NCBI RefSeq assembly: GCF_027409185.1
Contig: NC_084462.1
Location: 185,136,071-185,200,070 of the forward strand
Direction of reading: 5' to 3'
Length of the DNA: 64,000 nucleotides
Origin: Cynocephalus volans
Lineage: Eukaryota; Chordata; Mammalia; Dermoptera; Cynocephalidae
Part shown: piece after piece, positions 34,106 to 46,530 of the stretch
Numbering within the stretch: the stretch's first letter is position 1
Layout of the letters: each line of letters starts with the position of its first letter
Made by a program: the position numbers and the translations under genes
Notes under the pieces: generated by a model
Told to the model about the DNA's origin: nothing
Database searches by the model: none
What the model saw: the letters and a program-made list of their open reading frames with translations, nothing else

Positions 34106-34437
34106 CCCCTACCTGATCTAAGTGGGAGGGCAGAATTGGGACAAACGACTGTGGTCAGTCCAAAGCATGTTAGGGGTGAGCTGGTGTGTGGCCTGTGCGG
34201 TGTGGGGTAGGGGCCAGTGGCAGTTCTAATGGGTTGATATCCTTGCTGCATGGTCATGTGTAGTCTTATGGTCTCTACACAAGAAAAGAAAAATTTGCTT
34301 AAGAGGTTTAGTCAACAGGGCCCAAAAAGCAGGGCCAGAATTAGCATCATCAGAGGTCCTAATAGGGGCAACAGCCGTGGGAACTAATGCCAGATTTTTC
34401 CGCAGGCACCCCAGAACTCAGGTGCTTATAATCATAA

Positions 34438-34689
34438 TCATGATGGCGTAACTGCTAATTTCTTTGCAGCATCCTTCACTAGGCCTGACTGGTTAACAGT
34501 GAAACAACATTCTTCCCCAAATAAGCAAAAGATGCCTTTTTCAGGCATTAGGATGTCTAACCCTCTGCTGTTTTGCAGTACCACCCCTAGCACTGAATCT
34601 GTCTGATCCTGGAGCCGGTGGCCCACATTTGAACATGAACAGTGACAGCTGAATATCAGGCAGATGATGAAGATAGACAAAGCCATCAA
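34438..34689 (-). pseudogene. Class I ERV env transmembrane fragment, copy 1
   Basis: Minus-strand text LQNSRGLDILMPEKG followed by a CLFGEECC block is the gammaretrovirus-type immunosuppressive region and C-X(n)-CC motif of a transmembrane envelope protein. Only five residues separate the first Cys from the CC pair instead of the usual six. Both surface-subunit sequence and membrane anchor are missing. It lies just downstream of the integrase remnant on the same strand. Confidence 0.8.
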
Positions 34690-34719
34690 CCTTTAGATTC
34701 CTTCTGTGGATGGATCTTC

Positions 34720-36122
34720 TGTAACTGTGAGGTTAATCACACATAAACCGAGATATAAACGGGGCACTACAAGGTTTTCCGTACTGACTAATACTCATCT
34801 TTAGTAGTAGACCACGTGAGGGTAGAGGCATCCTTTGCTGGTGGAGGGGATCATGTCATCGCAGTGGCACAGGTGTAACAGTGATCCAGCAAAGAAGATG
34901 GAGGTCCGGAGGCAGAGGAGGATAATGCACGTTGTAAGGCCTGGAGGTAGAACCCTCTATCTCCTTTTATAAAGCACCTCGAGGTCTTCTAAAGGCTCAC
35001 AGGAGTAGACTGCCTCCTTCAGCGGTGGGACACAGTTATTGCTCTCCTGTAATGAAAGGGGGGCAGGCTGCTTCCTGGAGAGATGAACCCCACTATCCAT
35101 TTCAGCTCTCTTTATTGCAGAGTGGGTTGCTAGAATTACTGTAAAATGGTCCTTCCATTTAGGGTTTAGTTGTTTGTTAGCAGGACCTTCCTTCCAGGTC
35201 TTATTTAGGACCTGTTCTCCTGGCTTTGTCGGTGCCCCGTGAGCGTTACTGCCAGGGGACGGTAAAACATGAGCTACATTTTTCTTCTGGGCTGCTTGGA
35301 ATTGGCTCAAGTTGGTAATGTCTTGTATAAGGCCTGCAGTCTCAGGATCTGTGAGCATGTCTGTTGAAAGAAAAGGTCTGCCACACAGCAGTTCATAGGG
35401 GCTGAAATCAAGCTTTGCCTTTGGGGCATTGCACACTCATAAGGGCAATGCGGAGCACAGAGACCCAGTGTGTAGAGGTTTCCTGGCATAATTTGGCAAG
35501 AGTGCATTTTAGGAATTAATTGGCCCTTTCTACTTTTCCAGAGGACTGTGGCCTCCAGGCCGAATGTAGAAGATATTGTATTCCCAAGGCCTTTGCTATC
35601 TCCTGGGTTATATGGGAGGTGAAGGATGGTCCCTAACGGATTTGAAGACTGCAGGGAGGCCAAACCTGGGAATCACTTCCTTGGGCAGAGCTTCAACCAC
35701 CTTAGTGGACTTTTCTGTTCAAGTAGGATGAGTCTCTCCTTATCCAGAAAAACTGTCGATGAAAAGCAGCAGACATTTACATTCCCGGCATGGAGGCGTA
35801 TGGTAGAAGTCAACTTGCCAGTCTTCTCCTGGGTATGAACCCCCCTGCTGGACTGGTTCCAACCGTGGAGGCACATTTGGCCCCGAGCTGTTGTAGGCAC
35901 ACAGAGAACAGGCCCTGCAAACCTATTAACTCTTCGTGCCAAACCCCAGCCTGTAAAAAGATGAGTGACCGTGGCCAAGTTTACCCCTCTACCCAAAGTG
36001 AAGGCATCATGTAGAGCCTTGATAACCTTCCATTGGATTGTCTTTGGGAGCAACAGTCTGCCTTCTACCATCCACCATGACCCTTGGTAATGGCCCCCTA
36101 CAATTTCAGTCTTCTCTTCCAC
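34720..36122 (-). pseudogene. Class I (gammaretrovirus-like) ERV integrase/env-start remnant, copy 1
   Basis: Minus-strand frames encode pieces of pol integrase. They include an HHCC-type zinc-binding stretch (about 35880-36040: ALHDAF.., VTHLFTGWGL.., PVLCVPTTARG), core pieces in shifted frames (about 35500-35680), and a C-terminal part (34957-35436: SPYELLCGRPF.., LNPKWKDHFTVILATHSAIK). Several shifts and stops break it. A possible env signal-peptide-like stretch follows near 34.85-34.95 kb. I saw no LTRs of this element in place; the flanks are an L1 piece and a MaLR internal piece. Confidence 0.8.
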
Positions 36123-36199
36123 TTGGGCATACTATGGGGTCATCCTTTCTCATGAAAAATCAATGCAGTCACATTGCTTTGTGTTATTGACTGTATGTG

Positions 36200-36927
36200 G
36201 TCATGACAGCTGTGCTGTTTCTATGCACATGGGAATACATCCAGTATGGTGTCATGGTGGCAGCTGCCCCACAATGTTGCCTGTACACATCCATTCCTTC
36301 CCCACTTTACCAATCTCTAAGAAGTTTCACACTTTTTTGGGTCTTTATTTCTCTTGCTCTGATCCCTCACTAAAATCACCCTTAATTCTGTACCTACTGC
36401 AATGCAGCCTTTCGCTACTCTGCTCCTCCAAACCCTTTCAGCGCCTTTCCATTAGTCACTTTCAAAGCTGCTTCTCTGTTTTCAGGTGTGTGTATTGCTG
36501 CACCAGACTCCTCAGTAACAATTTTCTGTCTTTGTCTGTTTCGTGTGTTGCTACAAAAGAATACGTGAGACTGGTTAATTTATAAGGAAAAGGAGGTGTA
36601 TTTGTCTCATGAGTCTGGGACAGCTGCATCTTGTGCAGGCTTCAGGCTGCATCTGCTTATGGTGGGATGTGGAAGAGGAGTGTACGTGTGCGATGAGACC
36701 ACATGCCAAGAGAAGAACCACCACGAGAGTGTGGATGTGCCAGGCTCCTTTGAACTTACAACTCTCTAGGAAAATAACAGAGCAAGAGGTAACTCTCCCC
36801 CAGCCCAGGGAGCATTTATCTACTCATGAAGGATCCACTCCAATGGCCCACAGACCAACCACTAGGCTATTACTCTCAAAACTACAACATTGGGGTTAAG
36901 CTTTCAACAGGAGTTTTTCAAACCACA
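36200..36927 (-). mobile_element. MaLR LTR with adjoining internal piece, copy 1
   Basis: LTR at about 36527-36927 in minus orientation ('aatacgtgagactggttaatttataagg', 'gagtctgggacagctgcatcttg'). The 36200-36526 part ('ttcaaagctgcttctctgttttcagg..actcctcagtaacaatttt') is the LTR-adjacent internal MaLR sequence. Counterpart at 59050-59797. Confidence 0.8.
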
Positions 36928-38330
36928 GTGAACTGCATGCGTCTAATATTCTAAGAGAATAGATCACAAGTGTTTCCTCCCCCAAATGTGGTCACTATGG
37001 GAGATGTTGGATGTGTTATTAAGCCATGTTATGTCAATGATTTCACAATGTATTCATCTATTAACCCATCATATTATATACCCTAAATACATAAACTTTT
37101 TATTAGTCAGTTATACCTCAGTAGAACTAGACAAAATAAAATGTGATTTTACTCTGTAGAAATTATGAAGAGAATCAACTATAAAAATCTAACCAAACAG
37201 AAAGCTTTGAAGGAGCAGTGGTAAATTTTAATAGGCCCTGGAGAGGTTGCCGCTTGTCTTACACAAGCCCTCATACACCTTGCAGCAGCGTCACTCTTGC
37301 GTTCCTGTTCTGACGCCGTCACCTCAGCAGAGCTCATCTTGTAGGAGCATCTCACACAGTTAATCCAGGGTTGTTGCTGAATTTAAATGAGGACACGTGT
37401 GTGTCTCCAAATAGACACAGCAGTTACGTGAGAATGGAGACCTGCCCGTGAGGTGAGCGATTTCTTTCAGGTTACACGTGAATCCCTCATGATGAAACAC
37501 TCAGATTTTTGGAAGAAACATTGTGTAAAGCAAACATACTTTGAAGACCCCGATCTTCGTTCAAGACGTAAAGGTATTCCTTGCTAATAATAATATGATT
37601 GAGGGAAATGGGAATCATTTTCACACAAAAAGTAAAGACCTGTGAGAGAGAAGTCATGGGAGCACTGGGAGGAAGGACCAGTGAGCTCCTGGACACACGG
37701 TCAACTGGGGCAGGCCCTTCATGCAATGGTGATTCAGCCCTGAAGGTTTTGTGGGCGATGACAGTATTCAGCAAAATGTGATTTCCTATTATTAGCTTGT
37801 GCTATTTAAACTAGTAGCACCCATTGTGTATTTATTTTATGTATATTTTAAAAATAGATTTATTGAGGTATACTAAATCTACAAAATCTGCAATATTTTG
37901 TAAATACTTAGCACCAATCATCTAATTTCATCTTTGTACATGCAGAAAAAACAGGGTATGTAGTATTAATGTTATTTCCATTGCACAGTTACACAGTTAA
38001 AAACAGAAGCTCAAGTAAGTTGTGCAATGTGTCCAGCATCACATATCTGTTAAAATTGAGCCCCGGTACCTGGGTCTGTGCTTCTCACCACACTACTCCT
38101 AGTCTTTGCTGGATCAACTCCAGGACAGGGTGGGAAATGACTAGTGAGGTCTGCAGAACAAGTTTCTGTGGCAAGAGCATGGCATGCTTTATTTATTTAT
38201 TGTTATTTTTGGCATTTTGTGTTTCCTAAATGCAGGTCACTTTCTTTTTTCTTTTTTGAATTCTGTCTTTAAAAAAATGCAGGATTGATGCAGATGTGAT
38301 TGCAGAAGTCTCAGACATTACAAGATTATC
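36928..38330. other. Non-coding DNA
   Basis: No gene recognised. A short L1M-like motif (tttattgaggtatac, about 37858) suggests decayed L1 debris. Confidence 0.35.
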
Positions 38331-38334
38331 GTTT

Positions 38335-38900
38335 CACCACTTCTTTTCAGCCAAATTATTTACTTATTTTAGCAGCTTTAATGACATAGAATTGACATAT
38401 AGCAAATACCACATACACAGTGGAAGTGTACAATGGGATTCATATTGACGCATATGTACACCTGCACATCTATCATAACAATCAGCAAAATAAACAAATT
38501 ACCTTTAAATGTATTTTCATGTTCTCTTTTCAGTCATTCTCTTTTTCCACCCATGTTCCCAATGTCTCATCTTTAATATACTTTAGAATTCTTTTAATAT
38601 TTTAGAATTTATAAAAGTAAAATCATCAATATGTGTTTTATTTTTTTGTCTTCTTTACTCAGCATACTTACTTGTGAATGTGCCATGTTTCTGTGTATCA
38701 GATATTTTAGTGATAGAAGGTATTTCAATACATCTATACACACTGTTTGTATATAGGAAGCTGCTTGATATTGAGATTGTTTCCGGTTTCTGAATATTAC
38801 AAATAAAACTGCTACTCAGCTTGGAGATATAGATGTCCAATAAAAAGTTTGTTCTAATTCTTATAACAAAAATAACTAATTTGTATTTGTTTAAATTTAG
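38335..38900 (-). mobile_element. Old L1M-type remnant, antisense, copy 1
   Basis: Text of the type 'gcagctttaatgacatagaattgacatata', 'atcataacaatcagcaaaataaac' and 'gagattgtttccggtttctgaatattacaaataaaactgctac' is decayed antisense L1M. Counterpart about 61205-61765. Confidence 0.6.
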
Positions 38901-40072
38901 CAAATTTTCTTCAGTACGTCAGATAACTAGCACTATAAGACAACCAACAGATCTGAAATCTAGAGAAAGGTAAGTATTTGCAGGGAGAAAGATGACCAAA
39001 ATATTAGCGTATTAGAGGACGCCTAATGTCATATAGGCTGGTATATGCTTCAAATAGAAATATTTACCGGATTGCTTGAAGTTGAATGTGGTAAAGGATT
39101 TGTAGTGTAAAATCCTCCGAGGGCATATATTTGTGGGTTCCAATTCTCCTTGAAGCCTTTTGCTTCTGGATGAAGACACGTTATTGAAACCTCCATGTTC
39201 CAACCCTTGTGGTGCTTCTGACTGGAAAAAACACAGTGACTTCTGCTGAAATGCATCCAGACCCACCTTCCCTACCATCTCTATGGTACTAAAAATTAGT
39301 TTGCATCAGTAAAAACTCCAAAACCAGTATTCTACAGGTACTAGTGGAATTTCATAGCAACTGGGAGGCGACAGAAGAAAACACAAAGCTCTGAGCAGAA
39401 CCACCTCCCCTGTCTTCCTAAAACATTAAAATCATTATTCGTCAAGGAATCACAGCGCAGCGGAAATGGGATAAGGATAGAAAACAATGTCAGCTGTGGG
39501 AAAGAGCCTCTGGGCAAACAGCAGATGCCCTTCAGCAGAACTGGAGAAAGAACACGAGGGCCAGCAGAAGCTCTGGAGGTGGGACAGGGCACTAGGAAGG
39601 ACAGGGGCCATGATCTTCACCTGAAAGTGCAGCTCAGCCAGAAGGTCACAGAAAGACTGTCTCGTGCAACCTCTTGTGCGGATTGACATCGGTCAGGTGA
39701 GTGTGACACTGAGATGCACCTGGGAGAGGTGGAGGGACAGATTCTCTCTGGAGAGCACAGGGTGAGGACCCAATGTCAATCTTTAAACAAAATAAGGTTT
39801 CACTGGAGGCACCAGAACTCTGGTGGCTGGAGCAGTAACACACTTCTATTGTGATAGCCACGGCAATGATGAATTTAAGTGTAGCCACTGCTGAGTTCAC
39901 ACAAATTTCCACAATAAAATCATAGAAAATATAGGGTGTGATTATCTACAGAAGAAAAGTAATAATAAGCCAATATAACAATTCCAATGAAGCCATTTTT
40001 GTAAACATGAACTTTTGAATCACTTGTGCACATTCCTTGGGAAATGGCAGTTTAATCACATCTGAAAATATT
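38901..40072. other. Non-coding DNA to end of duplication copy 1
   Basis: No recognised gene. Frames of 80-88 codons on the minus strand are partly kept in the other copy (61.8-62.8 kb), but this follows from the high identity of the copies. Confidence 0.35.
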
Positions 40073-41058
40073 ATGGTTCAAAATCCTAGTAATCATCACT
40101 GTGCAGCATTCACAGCAATTTGGCATAAGTTCTCATTACATAGTGGAATTTTCAGCTATTTCTAAAATCATATTTGAGTGTAGATCAAAAGTGCCCAAAG
40201 GCATAGGCTGAGTCACCACTTTTTGCAATTCAGGCACAGACCACTGATGTTCAGTCCTCTACTTAAATATAGTTTCTCATAGGTAATTTTATTGTTAGAA
40301 GGTAACATGCTACCACATCTAAAAAAGTTGTCCTCTGTAGTGTATGCAGACCAAGTATACATTATAGCTAATACTGTCCAGGAGTAGGTGACAATGATGG
40401 TTTATGTTTGGCTGTCTGTGTAGAATGTCATAGGTGGCTCCTGTCTGTAATATTCCTAAGATTCTGCATCACTTGGCCTGTTTACACACCCCAAACCCTG
40501 ACAATCCCTAATGTTTTATTAAAAAATATCTTCATAGTTTTACTTCTCCTGTAATGTCATGAAGTTGGAATAAAAATAATCTATTTGACTACATTGGTAT
40601 CTCTCACCTAGTAATATATTTTTAATGTTTCTCCATCTCTTTTCATGACTTGATAGCTCATGTTCTTTCAATGGTGAGTGACATTCCATTGTGTGGATGT
40701 TTATCTATATACTTATGAAGGACCAGTTTTGACAACTATAATTAAAGCAGCTATAAACATAAATGTACATTTTTGTGTGGACATAATTTTCTCTTCCTGC
40801 CTTCCAGTCCCTCACTACTATCTGGGTTTTTTCTAGTCTGCTGCTCCAAACTCTTCCAGCCTCCTCCCATTACTCAGTTCCAAAGCCTCTTCCACATTTT
40901 CAGGTATTTGTTATGATCAATAAACAACTCCTGGTAACAATTTTCTTATTGGTGTAGAGCTAGAGCTGGGTCTGGAGCTCACAGACCCCTCGAGCCCATT
41001 GACAGACCCTTCACATGCAGGTCTCTAAACTAGAAAACCAGCAAAAAGGTCCTTGGGG
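40073..41058. other. Single-copy spacer with L1M and MaLR-internal scraps
   Basis: Not present in the other block. About 40590-40800 is antisense L1M ('gtgagtgacattccattgtgtggatg', 'aattaaagcagctataaacat'). About 40820-40965 resembles the LTR-adjacent part of a MaLR internal region ('ccaaagcctcttccacattttcaggtatttgtta'). The remainder is unassigned. Confidence 0.55.
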
Positions 41059-41645
41059 CCTTGGTTGGAGAATGAATGGTCTTTTTCATCACACAAAGGT
41101 CAAGGAGCTAGGCAGTGCAAAGAGAAACTATGAAACTCAACTGCTACAAGCAAAGTCCAAATGCCTGAATGTTGATAGCAGCTCTATTCACAGTAGCCAG
41201 AAAGTGAATAATCCCGAATGTTCACGGACAGATGAATTGATAAACAAACATTGTAATTTGATACAAGTGAAAAACTATTCACCTATACAAACAAATGAGG
41301 TACTGACACACGCTACAAAATAAATGAACTTTGAAAACATTATACCATGTAAAAGAAGGAGACACAAAGGCCACATCTTGTATAATCTGATGCATATTAA
41401 ACACCCAGAATAGGCAAATCCATAGGGACAGAAAACATATTAGTGGTTTTCAGAAGCACGGAGAGAAAGGAACGGGAAGTGGCTGATTTTAGGGTATGGC
41501 ATTTCCTTATGAGGTGATAAGGATGTTGTGTAACCAAAGAATGGTGACAGTTAATAAACCATGTGAAAACATTAAATGCCACTAAACTGTACAGTTTAAA
41601 ATGTAATGCTATACCAGTATACAAAAAAAATACTTAAAATTTTAT
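41059..41645 (+). mobile_element. Old L1M 3' end, sense
   Basis: Reads as the end of ORF2 and the 3'UTR of an old L1M: 'tagcagctctattcacagtagcc', 'aactttgaaaacattata', 'ggcaaatccatagggacagaaa', 'actgtacagtttaaaatg', ending near an A-rich stretch at 41620. Confidence 0.85.
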
Positions 41646-41883
41646 TTTAGGTTTACATTAATCATTTTAAAATAAGAGAAACAACATTTTAAGGGAATCC
41701 ACAAAACAAATGCATAAAATATAAGAGTTCCTGAGTAAGAATTTTGCTGAACAGAGACAGGAAACACCAAGGTCTGAAAGGAAACCCTGGGTACTGTGTG
41801 CACCTGCTCCTCGTGGGAATTTTCTGCGTAGTGTGTTCTGGGTTCACTGAACCACCAAGTCCCCTCCTGTCTTCCCACAAAGA

Positions 41884-41925
41884 GGTTTGTGTCTGGGCTC
41901 ACGCTGACTTCCCCTCACGTATGTG
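41884..41925 (-). promoter_or_regulatory. Degenerate RSS of IGHV pseudogene
   Basis: The nonamer ACACAAACC is perfect relative to the other V genes (41884-41892). The heptamer reads CACATAC (41919-41925) and the spacer is 26 bp instead of 23. An insertion of about 3 bp at the heptamer edge explains both. Recombination would be expected to be poor. Confidence 0.8.
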
Positions 41926-42339
41926 TCTCTCGCACAGTAAGACACAGCTTTGTCCTCAACTATTAGGTTGCTCAGGGTTAAATAAGCTTGGTTCGTGGAG
42001 GTATGTCTGGTGATGCTGACTTGAGATTTAAGATCTGTATTATAGTTGTTCGATCACCACTCCACATCACAACGACCCGCTCCAGCCTTTTCCTTGTTCC
42101 TGGAGGATTCAGCTCACAGCACAGCTGGTTAAAGAGAATCCAGATATAGAGCAGGTTATAGACAAAGTCTGCAAGGGCTTCACCAGGCCAGGTCCTGACT
42201 CCTGCAGGTATATCTGGGACAGGACACCTGGGGACAAGGAGCATCAACATAAAACACACCTGAAATCACCACATGTCCATGTTCCTTCCCTAAAATCCCT
42301 GATATATTCACAGCAGAGAGAGGCCACCAGGACACCCAT
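41926..42339 (-). pseudogene. IGHV pseudogene, clan II, resembling mouse VH2 (Q52)/human IGHV2 group
   Basis: V exon 41926-42227, following a normal CCCAG acceptor. Framework 1 ([21 protein letters not shown]) leads into SGFSLTS, a CDR1 type seen in mouse VH2. Then come a TGA where Trp-Val/Ile is expected, loss of the WIRQ track, RLE.V.VMWSGD in place of LEW.G.IWSGG, a frameshift after it, further stops, and finally YCAR. A possible leader ATG at 42339 is followed by 46 nt without a splice donor. An imperfect octamer (ATGCAAAG) is at 42421-42428. It is clearly dead, with lesions in leader, exon and RSS. It is the only V in the spacer between the duplicated blocks. Confidence 0.88.
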
Positions 42340-42420
42340 GCTCTGATGAAGGGCTCCTGGTGGAAGGAGACTGGGGCTGCTCAGCCCAGGGCTGGCCTTT
42401 CAGCCTGACACTGGGGTCTG

Positions 42421-42428
42421 CTTTGCAT
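42421..42428 (-). promoter_or_regulatory. Imperfect octamer of IGHV pseudogene
   Basis: ATGCAAAG on the minus strand (seven of eight octamer bases), about 82 bp upstream of the putative leader ATG. Confidence 0.55.
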
Positions 42429-44100
42429 GAAGAGGCCCCTGAGGATATAAATGTGGGAGCAGAGGGGACGGTCTCTGTCTGTCCTTGTCTGGGCTGAGCA
42501 TTTTACCTTGTGCTGCTGAGAGGAATTGGGGAGACAGAACCTCAGAGACTCTTCTCTGCATCACTGCCTGGTCTTCCTGTGTCCAGACAAATATGAAGAG
42601 AAGCGGGAATTGAGCTTGGAGGGTTTGACAGTGCAGACCATGAGGAAATGTGTGAATTAAAGAGATTCTAGGTTCAAGGAGAGGTCCATGACCTTTTGAT
42701 CCTCAAATGCTCCATGCACAATATCTGTATTGATATTGATGCTGGCTGCCAGCGGTTGGCTTCAGTCTCTCTGGACAAAAACCCATTATATGTCACTTCA
42801 GTGATACAGTTGGAATTGTTTAGAATCTTGTTGTTGGCTCCCGCCAGAACAAAGAGACATTTATAGGAGAATCAGGTATAAGTCTTTGTGGTGCGTGTAT
42901 ATATATACAGATACATACATGCACATACATACACACACATATACTTATGTACGCATGTGTTTATCGAGGGAGAGAGAGAGAGAGAGAGCAAGACCTCTAC
43001 CACATCTTGTTCCTCACAGACAAGTCACTAAGGCAAACACATAGACAAGATGCCCCCTACCCACTGTGTGACAAAATCACATGGGACTACAAATATTATG
43101 TTGGAAATTTCTAGAAAGCTCGATCTTCTTCAGTCTCATTTGGAAATCATCTGTTCACACTCCTGCCCCAACACCTACAATGTCAGCCTTGACTCTCACA
43201 TCAGACTCAGTCTTCAGGTTCATCATCTCGTCACTTGCTTCAGGTCACAGGTGACTCCTCAGTGGTGTTCTCTCAAGCGCAGCTCCTCCTGCATCTGCAG
43301 ACCTGTGAGATGGACACTCTGTGCCCTGCCTCCCCTTAACCCAATGTATTGTGATGAGTCACTTCTAGGATGAAAACTGTAGACAACCGTGTTCAAAGAG
43401 TAATTCCAGGCACCTGGGAGTCACTGGATCACAGCAACATTGAACACTGGTTGGGCACGTGGTGCCACTGTCTGGTGCTGGTTTATTTCTACTGTCTGGT
43501 GATGACACTGCGAGACTCACAGCTTCCCTCTTTGGCCTTCTAGTCCCACCCTGTTAGGACACTTCCTTTCTCAATTTTAAATTGTTCTTGTTTGCAGTGG
43601 ATTACATCTTTTAGTCTTTTTTTATTTAAAATGAGCTAGAAGAAGTTACAGGTTGTGAAAAATATTAGAACATAAGTAAAAACTGTCCCTTTATGACAGT
43701 TCAGGGCATACAGCAGATAATCTCAGTGAATCACATTGAAAACACTGACTTTGAAATGGATCAGAGGTACAAATAAAATCAGGGACTATGCATCTGTGTA
43801 AAACAGCCAATTCTAAATAAGGAAGTGGTGAAGTGACTGGAGCAACTGACTCGTTTTCTCAGAGTCTGGGATTTAGGAAAGTTTAGACTTAAATATGGGA
43901 AGGTATAGTAGGTCTACAAGTATAGAGTTTCTCATAGAAATGGAAGGTGCAGACCCCTACAACAAACAAAGAAACAAACAAGTGCTTACTCTCAGCCTTG
44001 CTCTGCATGTGCTAACGGAGCTGGGCCTTTTGAACTGAGGGTCCTGAGGTCCCTCTCAACCAGTCCTGTGTCATCGTCCAGGGCTCTTGCTGCTTTCCAT
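42429..44100. other. Single-copy non-coding DNA with short simple repeats
   Basis: Contains an (AT/AC)n patch near 42897-42955 and (GA)n at about 42969-42990. No gene recognised. Confidence 0.4.
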
Positions 44101-44420
44101 AGGACAATTTTGTACAGATTTTCCTCTATGTTTTATTCTAAGTGTTTCATAATTTCAGGATTCAAAAGTAATGTTTAATCTATTTTGAGTGAATTTTTGT
44201 AAGAGGGTCTAATTTCATTCTTTTGCATATGGATATCCAATTTTCCCAGCATAACTTTTCTGATGAAATTGTACCCTTCTCATTATGTGTTCTTGTACCT
44301 TGATAAAAGTCATGTGAACACAAATGTTTGGTTTTATTTCTTGACTCTCTGTTCTGTTTGTCTCTAAGTCAGATTGTATGTCTTTAGCATGCTGTTTTGA
44401 TTACTTTAGCTTTATAATAT
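44101..44420 (-). mobile_element. L1 ORF2 fragment, antisense, at duplication edge
   Basis: The plus strand is antisense L1 ORF2 ('atctattttgagtgaatttttgt', 'ggatatccaattttcccagcataac', 'tgctgttttgattactttagctttataatat'). It ends exactly where duplication copy 2 starts, which continues with L1 in sense orientation, so two oppositely oriented L1 pieces meet here. Confidence 0.85.
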
Positions 44421-45990
44421 ATTTAGAACCAAGGTTAAGTAGGCGTTATCTATGGGATGCAAGGACGATCCAAAATAAGCAAGCAAATGTATGTGATAAA
44501 CTGCATTACTGAATGAAGGAGAAAAAACTTATGATCATCTTACCACAGGTAGAAGAAACATTCACCATACTTTAATACCTTTCTTATAACAAAAATTTTA
44601 ACAAATCAGTTATAGAAAAAAATATACCTCATTATATTAAAGGTCATATATGACAATCCCACAGCTAACAATATGCTTCACAGTGAACGTTGCAAGTTTG
44701 TTATATGTGATCAGAACAAGACAACACCACCCTCTTTCACCACATCTCTTCAACATAGAACTGGAAGTTCTAGTCCGAGCAGTTATGTAATAAAAATAAA
44801 CAAATGTCATCCCCAGAGTAAAGGAGAATGAAAATTGCTTCTGTTTGCTGATAATATGATCTTACATATAACACCCTAAAAACTCCACCTATAAATTTTG
44901 AGAACTAATAAATAAATTTGGCAATATAGCATGATAAAAAAATCAACACTCAGAAATCAGTGGTGTTCCTATACTATTACCATGTACTTCCTAAACAAGA
45001 ATCCCAATTACAGTAGCATCAGAAAAACAAATTAAATTCTTGGGAATGAATTTAAGCAAGTAGTTTTAAAATTTGTATCCTGAAAACACTAAACCATTGA
45101 TAAAAAATGGAAATGACATAAAAGATGGAAAGAAATCTTGTTTTCATGAATTTGAGGAATTGATATAGAATCAAACACAAGCAAGCATTTAACACAATAT
45201 GTATCAAAACCCCAATGTAATTTTTTCACAGGAATTAAAAAAAATCTAAAATTTGTTTTAAACCGCTAAGGACCTCAAAGAATTAAAGCAATTCTGAACT
45301 AAACAGCAAAGTTGAAGGCCACCAGTGATTTTAATTTGTACCGGAACCTTTTGAGATTATGTTACAAGACTCCATAACTTGTTCAACTTCCTTAGCATAT
45401 GAGAAAGGATGAAAACAAAAGGTTAACAGAAAAGTGCAGGAAGAGAAGCTCAGAATGTTGGTGGGGGTCATTAGTAGAATAGACACTGCCAAGGAAAGAG
45501 TCAGAGAGTTTCGTCACGTGTCAAATAGAAGATTTCAAGCCGAAATGAAAAAAAACAAACAATTAAAAATAAGACAGAACATAGATGATCTGGGGGGGAA
45601 GGCAAAACATGTAACGTGTATAATTGGATCTCCATTGATGCAGAAGGAGAGCAGAATAGAATCAGTTTAAATATAAATGGATGAGAATTTTTCAACATTG
45701 ATGGTAGACACAAAAATACAGAATAAAGAAGCCCAGAGAAGACAAAACAGGATAAATAAAATAACAGCAATGAAGTACATGCACATGCACACACACACAC
45801 ACACGCACACACACACACACATACAGATACACATGCATACATACACATCCCTACACACAGAAACACACACATAAAGACAAACACACATACGTACATACAC
45901 AAATACATCCAGATACATACATGCACATCCCTACACACACACAGACACACACACACACAGAAACACAGATACACACATGCACACACATAA

Positions 45991-46021
<31 letters not shown>

Positions 46022-46530
46022 GACACACAGAACCATGCCCCAAAACTTAGGCCTTATCATAATAAAATGGCAGAACATATTCAAAGATGTTAGGTATAAA
46101 CATGCTTAAATACAAAAGAAGAATGACACAGGTTACAGGGGACTTCATGTCAGAATCAGTGTAAACAAAAATGCAGAGGTTTGAAATACTTACAGTGTTG
46201 GAACCTGCACCCACCATGCACCAGGAATCTATATTCAGCTAAATGATCCTGCAAAAGTGGAGACCAGCATCTAATCATACGTTCCCTCCCTCCGAGAAGG
46301 AATGACTATTTGATATATGTCGAATAGCATGGAAATTTAGTCAATAATAATAGATTGTAAATTTCAAAATAGTGAAAAGAGTAAATTTAAAACATCTCAC
46401 CACAAAAATGGTACGGTGAGGGGATGCATGTGTTGATCAGTTTGACCTGATTTTTCCACATTATCCACATTTATCAAAACATCACGTTCCCCAGAAATGA
46501 ATACAATTATGATTTATCAGTTAAGATAAC
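44421..46530 (+). mobile_element. Old L1 fragments with CA tract, copy 2
   Basis: 44421-45320 is decayed sense L1 ORF2. 46290-46530 is L1 3'UTR. Between them is the CA-rich tract 45786-46030. Same arrangement as 21521-23560. Confidence 0.8.
45786..46030. repeat. Degenerate (CA)n tract, copy 2
   Basis: A longer version of the 22876-23062 tract, with extra acacac and agacac units. It generates long Cys/Val-rich or His/Thr-rich frames that are artefacts of the repeat. Confidence 0.9.

Larger units (their letters stand above)
21521..40072. repeat. Segmental duplication, copy 1 (about 18.55 kb)
   Basis: It is collinear in the same orientation with 44421-62945. It begins at the shared text atttagaaccaaggttaag and ends at ..cacatctgaaaatatt, after which both copies continue in unrelated DNA. 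By eye identity is about 94-97%, with small indels and microsatellite length changes. It carries IGHV copy A (25.76-26.20 kb), a MaLR element, a class I ERV remnant, L1 pieces and CA repeats. The left edge abuts the truncated L1; the right edge abuts single-copy DNA. Confidence 0.95.
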
